Source of the DNA: Candidatus Nomurabacteria bacterium
Lineage (GTDB): Bacteria; Patescibacteriota; Minisyncoccia; Phycocordibacterales; UBA918
Direction of reading: 5' to 3'
Assembly: GCA_943359405.1 (NCBI GenBank)
Contig: CALRHO010000023.1
Location: 1-10,741 of the forward strand
DNA length: 10,741 nt
Below are positions 5,496 to 10,741 of the stretch, in pieces; positions within the stretch are counted from its first letter, which is position 1; each line of letters starts with the position of its first letter. The position numbers and the translations under genes were made by a program. The notes under the pieces were generated by a model. It saw only the letters and a list, made by a program, of their open reading frames with translations, ran no database searches and was not told the origin of the DNA.

Positions 5496-7436
5496 TCAGC
5501 CTACGAGTTCAAAATCTAGTTGTCGTTCATCCTTGAGGACCTTCACTAGTTTGATTTTTACCTCATCTCCGAGGCGGTAGATTTTACCAGTCCGCTGGCC
5601 TTTGATGCGGTACTGCTTGGCCTCGTACTCATAGTAGTCTCCCTTGATGGCGGCGAGGCGTACCATACCCTCAGAGAGCGAGACGGTGTCTTGCACGTAA
5701 ATGCCCCAGTCGGTCACACCGGTAATAACGCCGTTGAATACTTCCCCCACTCGGTTGAGCATGTACTCAACTTGCTTGAACTTAATCGAGTCACGCTCGG
5801 CTGAGACGGCCTCCATTTCGCGCTGTGATGACTGTACCGATATCTTTTCAAACTGGGCGAGTTCAGTGCCTTTGATACTAGAGCCGTCGAGGTGGCGACG
5901 CAAGAGTCGGTGCGCAAGGAGGTCGGGGTAACGACGAATCGGGGATGTAAAGTGCGTATAGAATTTAAAGGCGAGACCAAAGTGCCCAATGTTCTTGGTT
6001 GAGTACACCGCTTTGGCCATACTGCGGATGGTAGCGGTCTTAATGAGGTTGGCCTCTGGCTTCCCGTCAACTTCTTTGAGCAGTTTGTTGATGTTTTTGG
6101 CGGTTACGATACCTTTGTGGCTTTCAAACTCGTAGCCAAGCGCTCGTAGGAACATTGATAGTTCTTCAATCTTCTCAGGATTGGGCGTGTCGTGGATGCG
6201 GTAGATAAAAGCCAGGTCGCGGCCAGCGTCCTTGGCTCGGTCGTAGATGTAGGTGGCTACCTCGCGGTTAGCGAGGAGCATAAAGTCCTCAATCATTAGC
6301 ATGGTCTCAGTGCGGACTTTGGCATAGACACGGACTGGTGCGCCACGCTCGTCGAGTTCAAACTTTACCTCCGGCTGCTCAAAGGCGATGGCGCCTTCGC
6401 GGTAGCGTTCGGCACGCAGTTTGCGACCAAGGGTCATGAGGGTGGTGAGTTCTTGGAGGAAGGGGCCATCTTGTTTGTCGAGCACTTCCTGGGCTTCTTC
6501 GTACGAGAAGCGCTTGTCGGAGTGGATGATGGTCTGGCCGTACCAGGCGTTTACGATGTCAGCGTTTGGCGTCAGTTCAAAGACGGCTGAGAAAGCGAGG
6601 CGGTCTTCATGTGGGCGCAGCGAACACAGGTCGTTACTGAGGACCTCCGGGAGCATCGGAATCACCCGATCAACCAGGTATACCGAGGTGCCGCGCTCCT
6701 GCGCCTCGTCGTCAATGGGTTCACCCTCGCGCACGTAGTGAGAGACGTCAGCGATATGGATACCCACTTCAACGTTCCCATTCTCGAGTGTGCGGAGTGA
6801 GAGGGCGTCGTCAAAGTCCTTGGCATCGACGGGGTCGATGGTCATGGTGGTGACATCGCGCATGTCGCGACGCTTCGGGTCGGCTTGTGCCTCACGGAAA
6901 ATCTCGTCACGACGGGCGTGGATATCCTCGGCCGCCTTGGCGACTGCCGGAGGGAAGTCGAGCGCAAAGCCACCACCACGGATGATGGCGCGCATTTCAG
7001 TCTCGTGGTCACCGGCGCGGCCGAGGACTTCAATCACGGCGGCCTTTGGCTCGGTTGCGGGACTCGTCCAGTCGACGAGGGTGACGGCTACCTTCATACC
7101 GAGGTGCTCGGCCGCGAGGGGGTCCAGGGTGGGGCGGATGTGGATGCGGTGGTTGTCCGGCTGTAGGTAGAGTGAGGCGTGGTCGCCGGGTGCACGCTCT
7201 TTGATAACGCCAATAAGCTCGTTGTGTACGCGCTTGATAACTCTGGTCACCTTGCCTTCGGCTCGCTGTCCAGGGCGGGTGGTATATGAGACCTCAACAA
7301 TATCGCCGTCCAGCGCTACGCCTAGGTTGTCTCGCTCAATAACGATGTCCTCAGAGAGGTCAGGATGGGCGACAAAGCCAGTACCCTTGCCGCGGATCAT
7401 GATGGGACCCTCGTGGGTCAATAGTGCTTGATTCAC
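5496..7436 (-). CDS. rnr: Ribonuclease R (RNB-domain 3'-5' exoribonuclease)
   Basis: RNase R degrades structured RNA processively from the 3' end. With the GTG start at 7436-7434 the protein is 646 aa. It has cold-shock/OB-type regions (roughly 15-180), an RNB catalytic domain with IDPVDAKDFDDA (Asp201, 207, 209 and 210 as metal ligands/catalytic), a HFTSPIRRYPDL motif near 495-506, and an S1 RNA-binding domain over the last 80 residues (GEVFNGVITGVTDWGIYVQ). It is shorter than E. coli RNase R (about 813 aa) because the N-terminal helix-turn-helix and the long basic C-terminal tail are absent. The frame extends to an ATG at 7583 (695 aa), but those 49 extra residues are basic, lack a recognisable domain and run over the divergent rpsP promoter. 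An extended -10 sits 7 nt before the GTG, so the shorter form is preferred. The gene converges on a shared terminator. Confidence 0.92.
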   Translation of the reverse strand: MNQALLTHEGPIMIRGKGTGFVAHPDLSEDIVIERDNLGVALDGDIVEVSYTTRPGQRAEGKVTRVIKRVHNELIGVIKERAPGDHASLYLQPDNHRIHIRPTLDPLAAEHLGMKVAVTLVDWTSPATEPKAAVIEVLGRAGDHETEMRAIIRGGGFALDFPPAVAKAAEDIHARRDEIFREAQADPKRRDMRDVTTMTIDPVDAKDFDDALSLRTLENGNVEVGIHIADVSHYVREGEPIDDEAQERGTSVYLVDRVIPMLPEVLSNDLCSLRPHEDRLAFSAVFELTPNADIVNAWYGQTIIHSDKRFSYEEAQEVLDKQDGPFLQELTTLMTLGRKLRAERYREGAIAFEQPEVKFELDERGAPVRVYAKVRTETMLMIEDFMLLANREVATYIYDRAKDAGRDLAFIYRIHDTPNPEKIEELSMFLRALGYEFESHKGIVTAKNINKLLKEVDGKPEANLIKTATIRSMAKAVYSTKNIGHFGLAFKFYTHFTSPIRRYPDLLAHRLLRRHLDGSSIKGTELAQFEKISVQSSQREMEAVSAERDSIKFKQVEYMLNRVGEVFNGVITGVTDWGIYVQDTVSLSEGMVRLAAIKGDYYEYEAKQYRIKGQRTGKIYRLGDEVKIKLVKVLKDERQLDFELVG

Positions 7437-7442
7437 GCGCGC

Positions 7443-7451
7443 AGTATAGCA
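7443..7451 (-). promoter_or_regulatory. Extended -10 promoter element (TGCTATACT) of rnr
   Basis: On the minus strand TGC-TATACT ends 7 bases before the GTG at 7436, the distance expected between a -10 and a transcription start. The message would be leaderless, beginning at or next to the GTG. TATACT differs from TATAAT at one position and has the TGN extension; no strong -35 is visible. This element decides the choice of rnr start. Confidence 0.55.
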
Positions 7452-7575
7452 CTTGCGCCTTATTTTGCTAGCCTTGTGGTGGTGTTTTGGTCCACGGGAA
7501 GCCTTTCGCTTGGTTTTGAACGTGGTAATTGTCAAATGGGAACCAAGCTTCATGAGAGGCACGTTGCTTCTCTTG

Positions 7576-7604
7576 TTGACCATTTTGAACCTTTCTGGTA
7601 GTCT
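7576..7604 (+). promoter_or_regulatory. rpsP promoter (TTGACC, 17-bp spacer, TGG-TAGTCT)
   Basis: TTGACC at 7576-7581 and TAGTCT at 7599-7604 are 17 bases apart, with a TGN extension before the -10. The predicted transcription start (about 7611) is 3 bases before the rpsP ATG, giving an almost leaderless message. The segment between this promoter and the rnr start (7437-7575) shows no convincing gene and probably serves as the divergent promoter region. Confidence 0.6.
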
Positions 7605-7613
7605 AGCGCCACT

Positions 7614-7913
7614 ATGTTAATGATGCGACTAAAGCGCGTAGGCCGAAAGAACGACCCGTCATACCGTATTATCGTGGTAGATAAGCGTGAGAGCGTGAAG
7701 AGTAACAACTTCGTAGCGCAGCTTGGGCACTACAACCCAAAGCTCGGAAAATCTGAGGTAGACGCTGAAGCAGCTAAGCACTGGCTCTCAAAGGGTGTCC
7801 AGGCTTCTGGTACCGTTCACAATATCTTGGTTTCTAAGAAGGTTATCGACAAGAAGAAGATTAACGTCCTTCCCAAGAAAACGGTCCCCAAGAAGGAAGA
7901 GGCTGCTGCCTAA
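7614..7913 (+). CDS. rpsP: 30S ribosomal protein S16
   Basis: The 99-aa product carries the S16 signature at the N-terminus (MRLKRVGRKNDPSYRIIVVD), then LGHYNPK and the conserved segment around residues 50-70 (AAKHWLSKGVQASGTV). The Lys-rich, Ala-terminated tail is common in S16. It is a primary 16S rRNA-binding protein of the small subunit. The ATG at 7614 leaves three residues before the conserved core and lies just after a good promoter; the ATG at 7620 or 7623 cannot be fully excluded. It leads the classical rpsP-khpA-trmD block and is divergent from rnr. Codon use is like the other housekeeping genes. Confidence 0.95.
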   Translation: MLMMRLKRVGRKNDPSYRIIVVDKRESVKSNNFVAQLGHYNPKLGKSEVDAEAAKHWLSKGVQASGTVHNILVSKKVIDKKKINVLPKKTVPKKEEAAA

Positions 7914-7941
7914 TACCCCGCTCTGCGTTGACGCACTCTTC

Positions 7942-7966
7942 ACCCTCTCGTATCATGAGAGAGGGT
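7942..7966 (+). terminator. Hairpin between rpsP and khpA, no U tract
   Basis: ACCCTCTC (7942-7949) pairs with GAGAGGGT (7959-7966) across a 9-base loop, 28 bases after the rpsP stop. There is no downstream T run, so it may be a weak terminator, an mRNA 3'-end stabiliser or an attenuator that lowers khpA expression relative to rpsP. The rest of the 108-base gap shows no gene. Confidence 0.45.
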
Positions 7967-8021
7967 CAGTTGCAATTCTGTAACGGACGCTTACGAGCAT
8001 TCAGTTAAGCACTCGAATAGT

Positions 8022-8375
8022 ATGGACCAGCATGAAGATAAGCAGTTTCTGGAGTTTCTGGTAAAGGCATTGGTCGATAACCCAGAGAGTGTCAAGATAC
8101 ACCGCACCGTTGACGAGATGGGCGTACTTCTTACGCTCGACGTACACGCTGACGATATGGGTAAGATTATTGGCCGGTCGGGTAATACCGCCAAGGCCAT
8201 TCGCACCCTCCTGCGGGTTGTGGGCATGAAGCACGACGCGCGAGTCAATCTCAAAATCAATGAGCCCGTTGGCGGCAAGGGAATGACACGTGAAATTGCT
8301 GAAGCGATGCAGGAGGATAATCCGGCTTCGACGATGAAATCATTGGACGAGGCGATAGATGATTTGAAGATTTAA
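8022..8375 (+). CDS. khpA: KH-domain RNA-binding protein, KhpA (YlqC) family, with C-terminal extension
   Basis: KhpA proteins are small KH-fold RNA binders, usually about 75-85 aa and encoded beside rpsP. Residues 8-80 match the family: FLEFLVKALVDNPESV at the start, ADDMGKIIG, the GRSG loop (51-54, the GxxG RNA-contacting motif) and AKAIRTLLR. The protein is 117 aa; the last 37 residues (from about 81) are an acidic, probably helical extension absent from typical KhpA. The partner KhpB/Jag is not in the window. The gene lies 108 bases after rpsP and is followed at once by a strong terminator, so it forms the end of the rpsP unit. No Shine-Dalgarno sequence is visible. Confidence 0.88.
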   Translation: MDQHEDKQFLEFLVKALVDNPESVKIHRTVDEMGVLLTLDVHADDMGKIIGRSGNTAKAIRTLLRVVGMKHDARVNLKINEPVGGKGMTREIAEAMQEDNPASTMKSLDEAIDDLKI

Positions 8376-8412
8376 CACAAAAAGCGCTACCCTTCGGGTG
8401 GCGCTTTTTGTG
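8376..8412. terminator. Strong rho-independent terminator after khpA
   Basis: CACAAAAAGCGC (8376-8387) pairs perfectly with GCGCTTTTTGTG (8401-8412). Inner pairs, including one G-U, extend the stem to about 17 bp around a CCTTCGGG apex. It starts directly after the khpA TAA and has A and T runs in opposite arms, so it can work in both directions. Confidence 0.9.
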
Positions 8413-8421
8413 TGGTAGGCT
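8413..8421 (+). promoter_or_regulatory. Extended -10-like element (TGGTAGGCT) before the NADAR gene
   Basis: TGG-TAGGCT begins just after the khpA terminator, and its last base is 7 nt before the ATG at 8428. It closely resembles the rpsP element (TGGTAGTCT). It would give a leaderless transcript. No -35 is convincing, because that position falls inside the terminator stem. Confidence 0.4.
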
Positions 8422-8427
8422 TTCTTT

Positions 8428-8910
8428 ATGTCCGATTCTTTGCGGTTAAATATTAGTAATTACGAAACTGACGAAGCGGTATTTTTCTACACACCACATT
8501 TCTACGTATTTGATAATTTCTCAAGTTTTGCTATTGAAATCTGGGGAAAGGTTTTTGCTACTGCTGAGCACGCTTACCAATGGAAGAAATTTGATTATTC
8601 AAAATCAGAAGTAGCAGAGCAGATACTGCTCGCAAGGAGTGCAAGGGACACAAAGGTGATATCAGATGCAAATAGAAATGTGGTTGACAGTACATGGGAT
8701 ACCGTAAAGATTCATTTTATGGAGGAGATTTTGCGCGCCAAACTGACACAACATGAGGTGGTAAAAAAAAGATTAATTGAGACCACCGGTAAAGATATTG
8801 TTGAAAATTCACCCACTGACGGTTTCTGGGGCTGTGCAGATGGGGGTGGGGAAAATCATTTGGGCAAACTATGGATGAAGTTGCGTTCAGAGTTGCTTGC
8901 GGTACAGTAA
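8428..8910 (+). CDS. NADAR-domain protein (YbiA-like N-glycosidase family)
   Basis: The 160-aa product spans one complete NADAR domain: FSSFAIEIWG...FATAEHAYQWKKF (31-55), then ENSPTDGFWG (126-135) and GGENHLGKLWM (140-150), the family's conserved blocks. NADAR proteins are N-glycosidases. E. coli YbiA acts on riboflavin-pathway intermediates, and others remove ADP-ribose from guanine in nucleic acid, sometimes paired with an ADP-ribosyltransferase toxin. Which substrate applies here cannot be told. No riboflavin gene or ADP-ribosyltransferase is in the window. It sits where rimM often lies between khpA and trmD, is more AT-rich than its neighbours and has its own promoter-like element, which suggests acquisition. 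trmD starts 4 bases after its stop. Confidence 0.88.
   Translation: MSDSLRLNISNYETDEAVFFYTPHFYVFDNFSSFAIEIWGKVFATAEHAYQWKKFDYSKSEVAEQILLARSARDTKVISDANRNVVDSTWDTVKIHFMEEILRAKLTQHEVVKKRLIETTGKDIVENSPTDGFWGCADGGGENHLGKLWMKLRSELLAVQ
8903..8908 (+). promoter_or_regulatory. Possible -10 element (TACAGT) for trmD
   Basis: TACAGT overlaps the NADAR stop codon and ends 7 nt before the trmD ATG. TTGCGT at 8881-8886 could be a -35 with a 16-base spacer. trmD could alternatively rely on read-through from the NADAR gene 4 bases upstream. The call is weak and depends on the recurring spacing. Confidence 0.3.
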
Positions 8911-8914
8911 CAGC

Positions 8915-9634
8915 ATGCATTTTCACGTTATTACGTTGTTTCCAGGAGTTTGTGAGGCGTATACAAACGCCAGCGTGCTTGGTCGGGCCCAGAAGACCGA
9001 CAAGGGTAAGGGGGCTAAGGTCCGAGGTAAGAAGATTGAAGTTTCTTACTACAATCCGCGTGACTTTGCGACCGATACGCACCGCAAGACCGACGAGCGC
9101 CCGTATGGTGGTGGCCCCGGTATGGTGATGATGGTAGAGCCGATTGTCCGGGCTTGGGAGCAGGCGGTGGGGAAGAAGACTGCTGCTCGCAAAGCCGGGA
9201 AGGTGAAGACCCTCATTATGTCACCGCGTGGTACTCCGTTTACGCAGAATGTTGCTAAGGCCTACGCCGCGCAGTATGACCACGTAGTACTGATCTCCGG
9301 CCGCTACGAAGGGATCGATGCCCGAGTAAGCGACATTACTGAGGCCGAGGAGGTGTCAGTGGGTGACTACATCCTGACCGGAGGCGAGTTACCTGCCCTC
9401 ACGATTATCGATGCGGTGGCGCGTCACATCCCCGGAGTCCTCGGCGCCTCCGACTCGCTTGAAGACGATCGGGCCACGAGTGGCGTCACCTACACCCGTC
9501 CGGAGATATTTACGTATAAAAAGCAGCAATATACGGTCCCAAAGGTCCTCGTGGAGGGAAATCATGCCAAAATTGAGGCCTGGCGCGGAGGGTTAGTGCG
9601 TGGTGAAAACAAAACAAAAAAGCCGAAGAACTGA
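8915..9634 (+). CDS. trmD: tRNA (guanine37-N1)-methyltransferase
   Basis: TrmD methylates G37 of tRNAs that read codons starting with C, using S-adenosylmethionine bound in a trefoil knot; it prevents +1 frameshifting. The 239-aa product has VITLFP (5-10), NPRDF (47-51), the PYGGGPGMVM loop (63-72), LISGRYEGIDARV (126-138), SVGDYILTGGE (148-158), R170 in RHIPGVLG (matching the catalytic-site Arg of E. coli TrmD), D180 as the likely general base, and YTRPE (193-197) with a VEGNHAKIEAWR end. A Lys/Gly-rich stretch at 27-40 looks like a short insertion. In-frame ATG 8897 overlaps the NADAR gene; 8915 is preferred because TrmD begins almost directly with the LFP block. The Lys-rich C-terminus is encoded by the terminator's left arm. 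Confidence 0.95.
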   Translation: MHFHVITLFPGVCEAYTNASVLGRAQKTDKGKGAKVRGKKIEVSYYNPRDFATDTHRKTDERPYGGGPGMVMMVEPIVRAWEQAVGKKTAARKAGKVKTLIMSPRGTPFTQNVAKAYAAQYDHVVLISGRYEGIDARVSDITEAEEVSVGDYILTGGELPALTIIDAVARHIPGVLGASDSLEDDRATSGVTYTRPEIFTYKKQQYTVPKVLVEGNHAKIEAWRGGLVRGENKTKKPKN

Positions 9635-9674
9635 TTTTTCCCCAGGGGAGGGCTTGCCATATTGCGGCTTTTTT
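9616..9674 (+). terminator. Terminator overlapping the trmD 3' end
   Basis: AAAAAAGCCG (9616-9625, inside the trmD coding end) pairs with CGGCTTTTTT (9665-9674) across a 39-base loop containing CCCC-A-GGGG. The descending arm ends in six T. The long loop makes it weaker than the khpA terminator, but the position just past the stop supports the call. Confidence 0.6.
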
Positions 9675-9935
9675 ACCCACGTGCTACAATCCCGGCACCA
9701 ACGCAGGTGAGGTCTCGAATGAGTTACGGGTGGAGATTTCAATAGCGGCGAGTAAATCGAGTATTGGTGTGAGCACCACCACAATCTTCTAATCTTCGCA
9801 CGCAGAGAGAACGCGTATTACTACGTGTATTTCTTGTTATGTGGTCGATAGTGGTTCGTGATGGGATGGCGCCAATGGTCGGTGGGAGGAGAGGGTCCAT
9901 TTTATAAAAGTCGTAACGTTTCCATCACGTTTCCT
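9635..9935 (+). promoter_or_regulatory. 300-base non-coding region upstream of rpoB with promoter signals and small hairpins
   Basis: No convincing gene is seen. After the trmD terminator, TGC-TACAAT at 9682-9690 is a good extended -10 with TTGCGG (9662-9667) 17 bases upstream; its start near 9697 would give a leader of about 240 nt. A second -10-like TATAAA at 9903-9908 would give a leader of about 20 nt. Local hairpins include TGGTG-TGAG-CACCA (9765-9778) and a 7-bp stem with one G-U around TTAC (9811-9828). I do not recognise a riboswitch, tRNA or ribosomal-protein leader. An SD-like GGAGGAG at 9884-9890 is too far from the ATG to act. Confidence 0.4.
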
Positions 9936-10741
9936 ATGCGTACCGAGCATATTGATGAGCGCACGATGTCGGTAGCGGAGTTGCCAAAGAAGGTCTTTGC
10001 GACCAGTCCAGCACCACGCATCGACCTGCCAGACCTCATCGAGCCACAGCGTGAGTCATACCGCTGGTTCATTGAAACGGCCCTGCGTGAAATCTTCACG
10101 GAGTTTTCGCCGATTTCGGATTACTCAGAAAAGAAGTTTGAACTGCGTTTTAAGAAGTACGAACTTGGCAGTCCGAAAACCACCCCGGAATTTGCCAAGG
10201 AGAACAAGCTTACCTACGAGGCACCACTGCGCGCGCTGGTCGTACTCAAGAATAAGACGTTTGAGAGCGAAAAGGAGCAGGAAATTTTCCTCACCGACGT
10301 GCCAGTAATGACTGACAACGGTACCTTCGTAATCAATGGTGTGGAGCGGGTGATTGTGCCACAGCTTGCTCGTTCGTACGGTATCTTCTTTACTGCCAAC
10401 GAGAGTAAGGGCCGCATGCTCTTTGGTGCCAAGATTATTCCTGCCCGCGGCGCGTGGGTAGAGATTGAGTCTGAGGCTGACGGCGTTATTTACGTCAAGA
10501 TTGACCGCAAGAAGAAGTTCCCGATCTCATCACTCCTTCGGGTACTTGGTACGGAGAGCGAGAAGGACATGATTGCGCTCGTGAAGGGTGTGCCGCGCGG
10601 TGAGGAGTACATGAAGGCAACCATCGCCAAGGACCCGGCGAAGACCACCGACGACTCTTTCATTGAGATTTACAACCGTCTTCGTGACGGTGACCTGGCT
10701 ACCGTCGAGAACGCCCGTGAATTCGTCCGTTCTATTTTTGC
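9936..10741 (+). CDS. rpoB: DNA-directed RNA polymerase subunit beta, N-terminal part (runs off window)
   Basis: The frame gives 268 complete codons from ATG 9936 and continues past the window end. The sequence matches the start of bacterial RpoB: IDLPDLIEPQRESYRWFIE, EFSPISDYS, LTYEAPLRALV, the EIFLTDVPVMTDNGTFVINGVERVIV block, and PQLARSYGIFF. These belong to the beta protrusion and the start of the lobe. RpoB forms half of the catalytic core of RNA polymerase. About 25 residues precede the conserved core, usual for RpoB. It follows trmD after a terminator and a 300-base gap; rplJ/rplL, which often precede rpoB, are not here. No Shine-Dalgarno sequence is visible near the ATG. Confidence 0.95.
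   Translation, partial: MRTEHIDERTMSVAELPKKVFATSPAPRIDLPDLIEPQRESYRWFIETALREIFTEFSPISDYSEKKFELRFKKYELGSPKTTPEFAKENKLTYEAPLRALVVLKNKTFESEKEQEIFLTDVPVMTDNGTFVINGVERVIVPQLARSYGIFFTANESKGRMLFGAKIIPARGAWVEIESEADGVIYVKIDRKKKFPISSLLRVLGTESEKDMIALVKGVPRGEEYMKATIAKDPAKTTDDSFIEIYNRLRDGDLATVENAREFVRSIF

Noticed and set aside
5714..7170. Open frames of 60-126 codons opposite and beside RNase R
   Set aside because: They are shadows of a well-conserved RNB-family gene, with Arg/Ser-rich composition and no recognisable motif.
9700..9760. tRNA-like TCGAAT segment in the rpoB upstream region
   Set aside because: The flanking bases do not pair as a T stem, and no acceptor or anticodon arm can be built around it.
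9839..9907. 22-codon frame before rpoB as a leader peptide
   Set aside because: It is short, has no start-region signal, shows no attenuator behind it and has unremarkable composition.

Overview
The window looks like a chromosomal segment of a reduced-genome bacterium of the Candidate Phyla Radiation (Patescibacteria, most likely Parcubacteria/Kaiserbacteria-like). The reasons are a run of GspG-like prepilins, a drastically short SMC, start codons without Shine-Dalgarno sequences, and the rpsP-khpA-trmD block without rimM. Taxonomy is inferred from gene character only. TGA is used as a normal stop, so the UGA-recoding CPR lineages are unlikely.

Layout: (a) 1-2745 (+) holds four type IV pilin/pseudopilin-like genes. 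The first is cut by the window edge. The second carries a polyglycine linker and a C-terminal SUEL/rhamnose-binding lectin domain. (b) 2757-5018 (+) is an SMC-family ATPase of only 753 aa with no recognisable hinge. (c) 5086-5424 (+) is a small DUF2784-like membrane protein. It is separated by a perfect 16-bp bidirectional terminator hairpin from (d) the convergent RNase R gene (5496-7436, minus strand). (e) Divergent from RNase R lie rpsP (7614-7913), khpA (8022-8375, strong terminator behind it), a NADAR-domain gene (8428-8910) and trmD (8915-9634, terminator overlapping its 3' end). (f) 9635-9935 is a 300-bp non-coding region with promoter-like signals. (g) rpoB starts at 9936 and runs off the window.

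How the genes work together: the left third makes envelope-exposed pilus or pseudopilus subunits, one armed with a predicted carbohydrate-binding tip that could serve attachment to a host or partner cell. The rest is housekeeping: chromosome organisation (SMC), RNA decay (RNase R), ribosome and tRNA maturation (S16, KhpA, TrmD) and transcription (RpoB). The NADAR gene is more AT-rich than its neighbours and sits where rimM would be expected, so it is the likeliest acquired gene in the housekeeping block.

The most interesting item is the pilin-polyGly-lectin fusion. Secondary points are the hinge-less mini-SMC, a repeated pattern of extended -10 promoters placed 7-11 nt before start codons (leaderless architecture), and the NADAR insertion next to trmD.
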